The translations under genes and the position numbers were made by a program. The notes under the pieces are model-generated. The model worked only from the letters and a program-made list of their open reading frames with translations. It made no database searches and was not told where the DNA came from. From Streptomyces chromofuscus (GTDB taxonomy: Bacteria; Actinomycetota; Actinomycetes; Streptomycetales; Streptomycetaceae): a DNA stretch of 64,000 nucleotides. Position 1 is the stretch's first letter; the number at the start of each line of letters is the position of its first letter. Positions 32,415 through 41,134 of this stretch are shown piece after piece. Location of the stretch: assembly GCF_015160875.1 (NCBI RefSeq), contig NZ_CP063374.1:6327501-6391500 (forward strand). Direction: 5' to 3'.

Positions 32415-34766
32415 TCAGCCGACCCGCTCCAGCAGCACCACGGGCAGCGGCTCGAACAGCTCCTCCACGCGCGCGTGCCCGTCGAACTCCCTTCCCGGTG
32501 CGAGCACGTCCACCCAGCGCCCCGGTGGCAGCGCCAGCGTCGTGTCCCGCCAGCCGCCCGCCTCCGCCAGTCGCAGCGACAGCCGGGTGACGGCGGTGAC
32601 GACCTCGCCGGAGCGCGCGTAGGCAAGGCAGTGCCCGGCCGCCGGGCCCTCGGCCGGCAACGGCGTGTACGTCGCCGCATCCCCGAACACCTCGGGCCGC
32701 CGCGCCCGCAACCGCAGCGCCGCCGCGGTCACCGCCCCCTTGGCGCCGGGGTCCTCGGTGGGCGGGAACGTCACCGGCCTGCGGTTGTCCGGATCGACCA
32801 GCGCCCGGTACTCGCCCTCCGTGCCCTGGTACAGGTCCGGCACCCCCGGCATGGTCAGATGGACCAGGGCCGTGCCGAGCACGTTGGCCCGGATGTGGGG
32901 CTCCAGCTCGGCGCGCAGCGCGGCCACGGGCTCCGCCGGGGGACCGCACGGGCCCGCGCCGACGAACGCGGTCACCGCGTCCTCGTACGGCGGCTCCTGC
33001 TCCGTCCAGCTGGTGTACAGCCCGGCCTCGCGCACATGCTTCAGCAGCGCCTCCCGCACCCGGTCCGCGTCGGCCGCGCCGAGGCCGAACACCGTCTGCC
33101 AGGCGGCCCACGCCAGCTGCGCGTCGGGCACGCCCTCGCCCGTGCGGGTCACCTCGGTCAGCACGTCCGCCCAGCGCTGCGGGCACTCGGTGAGCACGGC
33201 CAGCGCGGCGCGCACGTCCGCGCTGCGCTTGGTGTCGTGCGTGGACACCACGGTCCCCGTGAGCGGCCAGTCGCGCTGCACGCGCGCGCAGTACGCGTGG
33301 AAAACCTCCGGAGCCAGGGCGGGGACGGCCGGGTTCCCGCCCACCTCGGTCGCCGACAGCAGCGGCACGTAGCGGTAGAACGCCGTGTCCTCCACGGACT
33401 TCGCCCGCAGCGCCGACGCGGTCTGCGCGAAGCGCGCCCGGAACGCCACGTGGTCCGGCGCGTCGCCGTGACGTCCCAGCACCAGCCCGCGCACGACGTC
33501 GACCGCGCCGGCCTCCTCGGGCACGACGAAGGCCGCCCGGGCCTCCGCCGCGGACTCCTCCGTCACGATCACCGACGCGTCCCCGGAGGCGTACGGCCGG
33601 TAGACCTCCAGCCGCACCAGCAGCTCCCTCAGCGCCGTGTGCAGCGCCCACGGCGCGCGGTCGCGCAGCGCCGGGTCAGGCGAGGCGGCGCACAGCCGGC
33701 TCGCCGACCGGGTCAGCCGGTCGACCTCGGCGGCCAGCTCGTGCTCCAGCACGCGGTACGCCGCCCGCCGCGCCGTGGCCTCCCAGTGCCCGCCCCGGTC
33801 CGTCTGCGGCGCCGCGAACCTCCGGTACTGCCCGAGCAGTTCCCCGGCGCCCGCGGGGTCGGTGAACACGCCGTCGACGTGCCGCAGGGCGTCGTAGCCC
33901 GTGGTGCCCGCGACCGGCCACGAGGCCGGCAGACGCTCCCCGTCGGACAGGATCTTCTCCACGACCGTCCAGCGGCCGCCGGCCGCCTGGTGCAGCTGCC
34001 TGAGGTAGGTGTCGGGGTCGGCGAGTCCGTCGGGGTGGTCGACGCGCAGACCGTCGATCACCCCGTCGTGCAGGAGCTGCAGGATCTTGGCGTGCGTGGC
34101 CTCGAACACCTCGGGGTCCTCCACGCGCACCCCGATGAGCTCCGAGATGCTGAAGAAGCGCCGGTAGTTGAGCTCGGTGCGGGCCAGCCGCCACCACACC
34201 GGGCGGTACCACTGCGCGTCGAGGAGCTGCGGCAGGGGCAGCTGCTCGGTGCCCTCGCGCAGCGGGAACGCGTGCTCGTGGTACCTCAGGACGTCGCCGT
34301 CGACCTTCAGGTGCTCCAGCTCGGCGCCGAGCGGGCGCCCGAGCACCGGCAGCAGCAGCTGGCCGCCCTGTGCCTCCCAGTCGATGTCGAACCAGCGCGC
34401 GTACGGCGACTTCGGGCCCTCCCGCAGCACCTCCCACAGGGCGCGGTTGTGGCGCGGCACCATCGCCATGTGGTTCGGCACGATGTCCAGAACCAGTCCC
34501 AGACCGTGCTCCCGCGTGGTGTCCGCGAGCGCCCGCAGCCCCTCCTCGCCGCCCAGCTCGGCCCGCACGCGCGCGTGGTCGACGACGTCGTAGCCGTGCC
34601 GCGAGCCCGGCACGGCCTCCAGGACGGGGGACAGGTGCAGATGCGAAACGCCGAGCGAGGCCAGATACGGCACGGCCGCCGCCGCGGCGCCGAACGGGAA
34701 CTCGGGCTGCAGTTGCAGCCGGTACGTGGCCGTGGGCACCACCGGGTCAGGACGCTCAGGTGTCAT
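32415..34766 (-). CDS. treY: malto-oligosyltrehalose synthase
   Basis: A 783-residue GH13 isomerase that converts the reducing-end alpha-1,4 bond of maltodextrins to the alpha-1,1 bond of trehalose. Family motifs: ATYRLQLQPEFPF at the start, SRHGYDVVDH, VLDIVPNHMA, GLRVDHPDGLADP with the catalytic Asp, WTVVEKIL with the Glu, and STHDTKRSADVRA. ATG 34766. Together with treZ and glgX on the same strand it forms the glycogen-to-trehalose route; the genes are not directly adjacent, so separate promoters are likely. Confidence 0.96.
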   Translation of the reverse strand: MTPERPDPVVPTATYRLQLQPEFPFGAAAAAVPYLASLGVSHLHLSPVLEAVPGSRHGYDVVDHARVRAELGGEEGLRALADTTREHGLGLVLDIVPNHMAMVPRHNRALWEVLREGPKSPYARWFDIDWEAQGGQLLLPVLGRPLGAELEHLKVDGDVLRYHEHAFPLREGTEQLPLPQLLDAQWYRPVWWRLARTELNYRRFFSISELIGVRVEDPEVFEATHAKILQLLHDGVIDGLRVDHPDGLADPDTYLRQLHQAAGGRWTVVEKILSDGERLPASWPVAGTTGYDALRHVDGVFTDPAGAGELLGQYRRFAAPQTDRGGHWEATARRAAYRVLEHELAAEVDRLTRSASRLCAASPDPALRDRAPWALHTALRELLVRLEVYRPYASGDASVIVTEESAAEARAAFVVPEEAGAVDVVRGLVLGRHGDAPDHVAFRARFAQTASALRAKSVEDTAFYRYVPLLSATEVGGNPAVPALAPEVFHAYCARVQRDWPLTGTVVSTHDTKRSADVRAALAVLTECPQRWADVLTEVTRTGEGVPDAQLAWAAWQTVFGLGAADADRVREALLKHVREAGLYTSWTEQEPPYEDAVTAFVGAGPCGPPAEPVAALRAELEPHIRANVLGTALVHLTMPGVPDLYQGTEGEYRALVDPDNRRPVTFPPTEDPGAKGAVTAAALRLRARRPEVFGDAATYTPLPAEGPAAGHCLAYARSGEVVTAVTRLSLRLAEAGGWRDTTLALPPGRWVDVLAPGREFDGHARVEELFEPLPVVLLERVG

Positions 34767-34967
34767 GGAGAGCTACGTACCCGCCCCGCCGCGTTTCGTG
34801 TCATCGTCCCCCCGCGCGGGCCCCCGCACACGTGGCCGGTTTCGAGCGACGGGAAGCACCGGGGGCGTGGAACGCCGGGGAACGACCCCGAGGCGACGGC
34901 CCTGACCTCGGGCCGCGCCCCGGTGCTGACCCGTCCGGAGTACACGCCCGCTCGACGGCGCGCCCGG

Positions 34968-35130
34968 CGACGTACACCGGGCGCGCCCGAACACCTCCCA
35001 CGCGCGCCCCGAGAAGACCTCCTCCGCGCGCCCCAAGGAGACCTCGTACGCGCGCGCCGAGAACGCCTTCCACGCGCGCGTGCCCCGAAACACCCCTCAC
35101 GCGCGCGTGCCCGAGAGCGCCACCCGCGTC
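34968..35130. repeat. imperfect ~25-bp CGCGCG-rich tandem repeats
   Basis: About six degenerate units of 24-27 bp, with the pattern CGCGCGC(C/G)CCGAGAA(C/G)(A/G)CCTC, occupy the end of the 363-bp gap (34767-35129) between treY and glgX. Successive units start with CACGCGCG, CGCGCGCC or CGCGCGTG. The first part of the gap shows nothing recognisable. Repeats of this style also occur upstream of treZ's 3' end, but not identical in sequence. Confidence 0.65.
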
Positions 35131-37238
35131 TAGGCGGGCCGCTGCAACACCGTCAGGCTCCGGTCCTCCAGCGTCAGCCGGTCACCGGCCGCCACCTTCG
35201 CGCCCGTGCCCGGTGACACGCCCTCGGGCCGGGCGGTGTCGACGACGACCTGCCACTGCCGTCCGTGGTTGACCGGCAGCACGAAGTCCAGCGCCTTGGG
35301 GGAGGCGTTGAACATCAGCAGGAACGAGTCGTCAGTGATCCGTTCCCCGCGCGGCCCCGGCTCGGAGATCGCGTTGCCGTTGAGGAACACCGTCAGCGCC
35401 GACGCCTGCGTCGACTCCCAGTCCCGTTGGGTCATCTCCCTGCCCTCGGGGGTGAACCAGGCGATGTCGGACAGCTCGTCGTGCGTGCCCTCCACCGGCC
35501 GGCCGTGGAAGAAGCGTCGCCTGCGCAGCACCGGGTGGTCCTTGCGCAGCCACACCATCGCGCGGGTGAAGTCCAGCAGGTCGCTGCCGTCCGGCGGCCA
35601 CTGGACCCAGGACAGCTCACTGTCCTGGCAGTAGGCGTTGTTGTTGCCGTGCTGGGTGCGGGCGAACTCGTCGCCGTGACTGATCATCGGCACGCCCTGG
35701 GACAGCATCAGCGTGGCGATGAAGTTGCGCATCTGCCGGGCCCGCCGCCGGAGCACGTCCGGATCGTCGGTCTCGCCCTCCGCGCCACAGTTCCAGGACC
35801 GGTTGTGGCTCTCGCCGTCGCGGTTGTCCTCCCCGTTCGCCTCGTTGTGCTTGTGGTTGTACGCCACCAGGTCGTGCAGCGTGAAGCCGTCGTGGCAGGT
35901 CACGAAGTTGATGGAGGCGAGCGGCCGGCGCCCGTCGTCCTGGTACAGGTCGGACGAGCCGGTCAGCCGGGAGGCGAACTCCGCCAGCGTGCGCGGCTCG
36001 CCCCGCCACAGGTCCCGTACCGTGTCCCGGTACTTGCCGTTCCACTCCGTCCACAGCGGCGGGAAGTTGCCCACCTGATAGCCGCCCTCGCCCACGTCCC
36101 AGGGTTCGGCGATCAGCTTCACCTGGGACACCACCGGGTCCTGCTGCACCAGGTCGAAGAACGACGACAGCCGGTCCACCTCGTGGAACTGCCGGGCCAG
36201 TGTGGCGGCGAGGTCGAAACGGAACCCGTCGACGTGCATCTCGGTGACCCAGTACCGCAGCGAGTCCATGATCAGCTGCAGCACGTGCGGGGACCGCATG
36301 AGCAGGGAGTTCCCGGTGCCGGTGGTGTCCATGTAGTACCGGGGGTCGTCCGCCAGGCGGTAGTACGACGGGTTGTCCAGGCCCCGGAAGGACAGCGTCG
36401 GCCCCAGGTGGTTGCCCTCGGCGGTGTGGTTGTAGACGACGTCCAGGATCACCTCGATCCCGGCCTCGTGCAGCGCCCGCACCGCCGACTTGAACTCCAG
36501 GACCTGCTGCCCGCGGTCGCCCCAGGAGGCGTACGTGTTGTGCGGGGCGAAGAAGCCGATGGTGTTGTAGCCCCAGTAGTTGTTCAGGCCCATGTCCACC
36601 AGACGGTGGTCGTTGACGAACTGGTGTACGGGCATCAGCTCCAGGGCGGTGACGCCGAGCCCGGTGAGATGCTCGATGACCGCCGGATGGGCGAGCGCCG
36701 CGTAGGTGCCGCGCAGTTCCTCCGGCAGCCCCGGATGGCGCATGGTCAGGCCCTTCACATGGGCCTCGTAGATCACCGTGTCGTGGTACTCCGTGCGGGG
36801 CGGCCGGTCGTCGCCCCAGTCGAAGTACGGGTTCACCACGACGGAGGTCATGGTGTGCGGTGCGGAGTCCAGGTCGTTGCGCTTGTCCGGTGAGCCGAAC
36901 GGGTAGCCGTACACCTCCTCGCCCCACGCGATCGAACCGCTGATCGCGCGCGCGTACGGGTCAAGCAGCAGCTTCGCCGAGTTGCAGCGCAGCCCCCGCT
37001 CCGGGGCGTACGGGCCGTGCACGCGGTAGCCGTACCGCTGCCCGGGCATGACGCCCGGCAGGTACGCGTGCCGGACGAACGCGTCGCTCTCCCGCAGTTC
37101 CACTGCCGTCTCCGAGCCGTCGTCGTGCAGCAGACACAGCTCTACTCGGTCCGCGGCCTCCGTGAAGACCGCGAAGTTGGTGCCGGCGCCGTCGTACGTG
37201 GCGCCGAGCGGATATGCCTCTCCAGGCCAGACCTGCAT
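35130..37238 (-). CDS. glgX: glycogen debranching enzyme GlgX
   Basis: A 702-residue GH13 isoamylase-type debranching enzyme. The N-terminal CBM48-like domain starts QVWPGEAYPLGATYDG; GH13 regions follow as EVILDVVYNHTAEG, VDGFRFDLAATLA (nucleophile Asp), VKLIAEPWDVG (acid/base Glu) and INFVTCHDGFTLHDLVAYN. It hydrolyses alpha-1,6 branches of limit dextrins, supplying linear maltodextrin to TreY/TreZ. ATG 37238 has GGAAGAG upstream; an extension to 37352 has no similarity. Confidence 0.96.
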   Translation of the reverse strand: MQVWPGEAYPLGATYDGAGTNFAVFTEAADRVELCLLHDDGSETAVELRESDAFVRHAYLPGVMPGQRYGYRVHGPYAPERGLRCNSAKLLLDPYARAISGSIAWGEEVYGYPFGSPDKRNDLDSAPHTMTSVVVNPYFDWGDDRPPRTEYHDTVIYEAHVKGLTMRHPGLPEELRGTYAALAHPAVIEHLTGLGVTALELMPVHQFVNDHRLVDMGLNNYWGYNTIGFFAPHNTYASWGDRGQQVLEFKSAVRALHEAGIEVILDVVYNHTAEGNHLGPTLSFRGLDNPSYYRLADDPRYYMDTTGTGNSLLMRSPHVLQLIMDSLRYWVTEMHVDGFRFDLAATLARQFHEVDRLSSFFDLVQQDPVVSQVKLIAEPWDVGEGGYQVGNFPPLWTEWNGKYRDTVRDLWRGEPRTLAEFASRLTGSSDLYQDDGRRPLASINFVTCHDGFTLHDLVAYNHKHNEANGEDNRDGESHNRSWNCGAEGETDDPDVLRRRARQMRNFIATLMLSQGVPMISHGDEFARTQHGNNNAYCQDSELSWVQWPPDGSDLLDFTRAMVWLRKDHPVLRRRRFFHGRPVEGTHDELSDIAWFTPEGREMTQRDWESTQASALTVFLNGNAISEPGPRGERITDDSFLLMFNASPKALDFVLPVNHGRQWQVVVDTARPEGVSPGTGAKVAAGDRLTLEDRSLTVLQRPA

Positions 37239-37348
37239 GGATACGACTCTTCCAGGTGTCTCGTGCCGGTGGGGTCGCCTTGACCCCGAGTCTCCCCGAA
37301 AGTGAGGGAACCACCTAGGACTTACCCCCCTCTTACCGGTCGACCAGT

Positions 37349-37363
37349 GCATACGAGGTATGC
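37349..37363. promoter_or_regulatory. perfect palindrome between glgX and amine oxidase operon
   Basis: GCATAC-GAG-GTATGC is a perfect 6-3-6 inverted repeat in the 182-bp divergent region, 58 bp before the GTG at 37421. Size and symmetry fit an operator of a dimeric repressor; no such regulator gene is adjacent. Confidence 0.5.
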
Positions 37364-37420
37364 CGAACCAGTGGGGCAGACACGTACTCCCTCGAAGATC
37401 AGGGGGAGTAGGGGGAGATT

Positions 37421-38245
37421 GTGCGCACTACAGTGCACCGCCATCTGGGCAAGGTGGTGGCCGGTGCCGCCATCGCGGTCGCCGGGACGGCGGTGATGGT
37501 GGGAATCACCCTGCCCGGCACGGCAGGGGCGGAGGGCACGGCCGGGGGAACGGCCGGTGGGCGCGGCGGAGCCCAGCAGGCGGCCCGGAGCCCGGGAGAC
37601 GGCCGGGCAGCCGTGCCGCCGGGCGTCGTGGCGGCGGCCCCGGCCGAGGGCGAGAAGGGCACGGGCCGCGACCCGCTCACCGAGGACGAGACGGAGCGCG
37701 TCGAGCGGATCGCCCTCAACCGGCAGCTGCGCGCCTCCGGCGAGGACGTCGACGGCGACCGCGGGCCGCAGGGCCTCGGCGTCGAGCTCGCCGAACCGGA
37801 GGCCGACGAGCTGGGGGACCCGAAGGCGCCCCGGCGTGCCGACGTCGCGTTCTACGACTACCGGGACGACACCCTCGTCACCCGGACCGTCAACCTCGAC
37901 ACCGGGGAGGTCGAGCGGACCGCCCGGCAGCAGGGCGTCCAGCCGCCGCTCAGCCGCGACGAGGCCACCCAGGCGGCCCGGCTGCTGATCGCCGACCCGC
38001 TGGGCGCGGGCCTGAAGGCGGACTACCGGGACGCCACCGGCAAGGAGCTCACCTCGCCGGACCAGCTGCTCCTCAACAGCATGGTGTACCGGGCCGCCCC
38101 GGGCGCCCAGCCCGCCGTGCTCGACCGGTGCGGCGAGCACCGCTGCGTGCGGTTGTTCCCGAAGGTGAAGAACGGGCCGTGGATCGACGCGCGGTCCCTG
38201 GTGGTCGACCTGAGCGCCCGCAAGGTGGGCGCGCTCGCCGACTGA
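37421..38245 (+). CDS. secreted amine-oxidase accessory subunit (tyramine oxidase subunit B-like)
   Basis: A 274-residue exported protein with a signal peptide (about 1-37) and a long Gly/Ala/Glu-rich linker before a folded region (about 75-274). That region contains FYDYRDDTLVTRTVNLDTG and repeated DxTGxE/PLSRDEAT elements reminiscent of the small N2/N3 domains of copper amine oxidases. The catalytic C-terminal domain is encoded separately 108 bp downstream, so the two products probably make a split enzyme. GTG 37421 follows GGGGGAG. The subunit-B name rests on my memory of family annotation and context rather than on motifs. Confidence 0.7.
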   Translation: MRTTVHRHLGKVVAGAAIAVAGTAVMVGITLPGTAGAEGTAGGTAGGRGGAQQAARSPGDGRAAVPPGVVAAAPAEGEKGTGRDPLTEDETERVERIALNRQLRASGEDVDGDRGPQGLGVELAEPEADELGDPKAPRRADVAFYDYRDDTLVTRTVNLDTGEVERTARQQGVQPPLSRDEATQAARLLIADPLGAGLKADYRDATGKELTSPDQLLLNSMVYRAAPGAQPAVLDRCGEHRCVRLFPKVKNGPWIDARSLVVDLSARKVGALAD

Positions 38246-38353
38246 GCCGCCCGCGCGCGAGAGCAGCCCGCAGCCGCCTCGGCCCCGTCCACCTCTCCGA
38301 CCCGATCCTCCAGAAGGCTCGCCCGAGCCGTCCGCAAGGGAGTCCTCTTCGTC

Positions 38354-39661
38354 ATGCCCGTGATCAGCAACAGCCGTGCCCTCAAGCGGACGGCCCTGGC
38401 CCTCGCCCTGGCCGGGCTGGCCGCCGGCGTCACCGCCCAGGCCCCGGCCGCCGCCCGGCCCAAGGCCGCGCCGGCTCCGCCGGCCGAGTGCAGCGCCGCG
38501 TACCGCATCCAGCAGAAGCTCTCCACCGGCACCACCTGGCGGATGTGCTGGCGCTACCACAAGGAGGCCGGCCTGGTCCTGGAGCACATCACCTACCAGC
38601 CGCCGGGCGAGGCCCGCCCCGTCAAGGTGCTCGCCTCCGCCAAGCTCGGCCAGATCCACGTACCGTACGACGACGGCGAGAACGAGTACCACGACCTCAC
38701 CCAGGCCGGATTCGGCCAGGGCCTGAAGGACCTGGCGCCCGGCGAGTGCCCCGGCGGCACCATCAGGACCGTCCGGGTACCCGAGGCCTGGGACCCCTCC
38801 CACCAGAACGTCAAGGGCCTGTGCACCACCACCCGTTCGCGTGGCCACGCCTACCGCATGCAGGGCGACACGGCGAACAAGGTCTTCCAGATGCAGGGCA
38901 AGGACCTGCTCGTCTACACCGTCAACCAGGTCGGCTGGTACGAGTACATCACCGAGTGGCGCTTCCAGGACGACGGCACCATCGCCATGAACGTCGGCGC
39001 CACCGGCTCGCTCTCGCCGATGGACTACGACGCCGGCGACGGCCGCGGCTGGCCGATCGGCAAGGGCGCCAAGGCCTACGCCACCAGCCACAGCCACAAC
39101 GTCTTCTGGAGGCTCAACTTCAACCTGGACGGCTCCACCAAGGGGAGGGTCGAGCAGTACGACTCCAAGGTCAGCGCGCCCGCGAACGGCCGCCCGGCAC
39201 CCACCAACAAGACCACCCGCACCCCGATCACCAAGGAACTCGCCGGCGACGCCCGGAACATGCGCTGGTGGCGTGTGGTCAGCGCGACCGGCAGGAACAA
39301 GGACGGGCACCCACGTTCGTACGAGATCGTGCCCGGCGCCGGCGCCAAGTACCCCGGCCGCGGCTACACCAAGCACGACGTCTACTTCACGCAGTACGAC
39401 AAGTGCGAGCAGTACGCCAGCGACAACCTGCCGAACTGCGGCGCCGGGCACGGCAAGTCCGTCGACAAGTGGGTCGACGGCCAGACGCTGAAGAACCCCG
39501 TGGTCTGGGTCAACGTCGGTTTCCACCACGTGGCGCGGGACGAGGACCAGCAGCCCATGCCGGTCCATTGGCAGGGCCTGTCCGTCGTGCCGCGTGACGT
39601 CACCGCTATGAATCCGCTCACCCCGGCCGAGCTGGCCGGTCGGAATGGACGCCCGGAATAA
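38354..39661 (+). CDS. secreted copper amine oxidase catalytic-domain protein
   Basis: A 435-residue exported protein (signal peptide about 1-34) matching the C-terminal catalytic domain of copper amine oxidases, which deaminate primary amines with a copper-topaquinone cofactor. The topaquinone precursor Tyr196 lies in VGWYEY, where active enzymes have VGNYDY; Tyr and the acidic residue are kept but Asn is Trp195. Copper ligands His246 and His248 (SHSHN) are at the expected +50/+52 spacing and a third His lies in VGFHHVARDEDQQPMPVHW. A possible catalytic base is in VPYDDGENEY. It is about 200 residues shorter than full-length enzymes because the N2/N3 part is the upstream gene. Confidence 0.85.
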   Translation: MPVISNSRALKRTALALALAGLAAGVTAQAPAAARPKAAPAPPAECSAAYRIQQKLSTGTTWRMCWRYHKEAGLVLEHITYQPPGEARPVKVLASAKLGQIHVPYDDGENEYHDLTQAGFGQGLKDLAPGECPGGTIRTVRVPEAWDPSHQNVKGLCTTTRSRGHAYRMQGDTANKVFQMQGKDLLVYTVNQVGWYEYITEWRFQDDGTIAMNVGATGSLSPMDYDAGDGRGWPIGKGAKAYATSHSHNVFWRLNFNLDGSTKGRVEQYDSKVSAPANGRPAPTNKTTRTPITKELAGDARNMRWWRVVSATGRNKDGHPRSYEIVPGAGAKYPGRGYTKHDVYFTQYDKCEQYASDNLPNCGAGHGKSVDKWVDGQTLKNPVVWVNVGFHHVARDEDQQPMPVHWQGLSVVPRDVTAMNPLTPAELAGRNGRPE

Positions 39662-39773
39662 GGAAGTTGGGGAACGAGCCTGCCCATCCTGCTGCACCGC
39701 CGACCGCTCCCGGAGTACCCTTCCTTGATCGTTGGGACGGGGAGTGCTCGGGGGAGCGGAAGGCGGTGCGCGG

Positions 39774-41012
39774 GTGGGCTCGGGAGGCCTGGAGCTGCCC
39801 CCTGGTGACGAGGGTCACGAGGGGAACTCCACAGACGTCCCGCCCGGCACGGTGTCCCTGGCCAGACCGATGGAGACGCACTCGATCGGCCCGGAACTGG
39901 ACTGGGGCGCCGAGGCCTGGCACGAGGTGCGCACACGCGCGCAGCGAGCGGGCCGTGCCTACATCTGGCTGAACCTCGTCGAACAGCGGCTGCGCGCGGT
40001 CGTGGCCGCCGTGCTGCGCCCCATCTACGAGCCCGTCCACGGCGACGAGTGGGTGGTCGCCGCCGCCGGCCCGGCCGGTCAGGAGTGGGTCCATCGCGCG
40101 GTCGCCGTGCGCGAGGTCAGCCGCCGCAAGGGCTATCTGCTCGACCCCGCCGACGACAACGTCCTCAGCTTCCTCACTCTGCCGCAGCTGCGCGAACTGA
40201 TGGTGCAGCACTGGCCGTGCTTCGAGCCCTACATAGACGAACGGCGGGACGTCGAACTCGCGCTCGACGAGCTGGAGGTCACCCGGAACGTCGTCTCGCG
40301 CAACCGGGCCCTGTCCGAGGCCGTGCTGAACCAGGCCGAGCGGGCCTCGGCACGCCTGCTGGAGATCCTCGGCTCGGGCGGCGACGTCCCCTCGGCGCGC
40401 CGGCTGCCGGTCGACGCGGTCGAGGACCTGGTCGGCGACCGCTACGCGGACGTGGTCGCCGTGCACTCCGACCGGGTGCGGCTGATGCGCCAGTTCCCCG
40501 CCGAGGACATCTTCGGTGGCGCCCGCCGTCTCGACGCCATCGGCATCGGGCTCAACCTGCTCGTGCAGAACTTTTCCGGGCGCCGACTGGTCCGCCTCGC
40601 CGAGGGCGGCTGCCGGGTGCGGCTGCTGTTCCTCAACCCGGCCTCCAGCGCGGTGAAGCGGCGCGAGCGCGAACTCGGCATCAAGCGGGGCGAGCTGAGC
40701 CGGGCCGTGGAGATGAACATCCTGCACATGCGCCGGGTGCGCGGCCGGCTGCGGGACCCGGGCGCGTTCGAGATCCAGGTCTACGACGAGACCCCCCGCT
40801 TCACCGCCTACCTCGTGGACGGCGACGGCTCCGACGGCATCGCGGTCGTGCAGTCCTATCTGCGCCGCACCCGCGGGATGGAGGCGCCGGTGCTGGTGCT
40901 GCGCAACGGCAGCCGGGTCGTCAAGTCGGGCGAAGTGGACGAGGTCGGGCTCTTCGGTACCTATCGGGAGGAGTTCGAGGCGGCATGGGTGGATTCACGC
41001 CCTGTGTCCTGA
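39774..41012 (+). CDS. SAV2148-family HEPN-domain protein
   Basis: A 412-residue protein highly conserved in streptomycetes and recognised as the SAV2148 family, described as containing a HEPN domain. The N-terminal part has the near-invariant AYIWLNLVEQRLRAVVAAVL; the middle ALSEAVLNQAERASARLLE is helical; the C-terminal part (VRLLFLNPASSAVKRRER, then NILHMRRVRGRL and FTAYLVDG) resembles a phospholipase-D/NTPase-like sensor fold. No function is established. GTG 39774 was chosen on the conserved start GSGGLELPPGDEGHEG; an upstream ATG at 39732 is possible. Confidence 0.82.
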   Translation: MGSGGLELPPGDEGHEGNSTDVPPGTVSLARPMETHSIGPELDWGAEAWHEVRTRAQRAGRAYIWLNLVEQRLRAVVAAVLRPIYEPVHGDEWVVAAAGPAGQEWVHRAVAVREVSRRKGYLLDPADDNVLSFLTLPQLRELMVQHWPCFEPYIDERRDVELALDELEVTRNVVSRNRALSEAVLNQAERASARLLEILGSGGDVPSARRLPVDAVEDLVGDRYADVVAVHSDRVRLMRQFPAEDIFGGARRLDAIGIGLNLLVQNFSGRRLVRLAEGGCRVRLLFLNPASSAVKRRERELGIKRGELSRAVEMNILHMRRVRGRLRDPGAFEIQVYDETPRFTAYLVDGDGSDGIAVVQSYLRRTRGMEAPVLVLRNGSRVVKSGEVDEVGLFGTYREEFEAAWVDSRPVS

Positions 41013-41069
41013 ATTGGCGTCACCTTTCCCGCCGTCATGCCCGCGCCCTAGCGGAACGCTGTCCTCTGA

Positions 41070-41092
41070 TTGTCAGTGCCGCATGCGATCGT
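41070..41092 (+). promoter_or_regulatory. RecA-NDp-like (PafBC-type) DNA-damage promoter
   Basis: TTGTCAGTGCC (41070-41080), a 6-bp spacer and GATCGT (41087-41092) closely match the actinobacterial LexA-independent damage promoter TTGTCAGTGGC-N6-TAGggT, with one mismatch in the first element. It lies 43 bp before the exonuclease ATG, on the right strand. Confidence 0.65.
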
Positions 41093-41134
41093 GGGGACCA
41101 CTGGGGGAAAGCACCACCAAGAAGGGGGCCGCCC

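Noticed and set aside
34801..35100. Minus-strand frame with repeated LLGAR-type peptide
   Set aside because: The peptide repeat is produced by the noncoding CGCGCG repeats; there is no start signal or known family.
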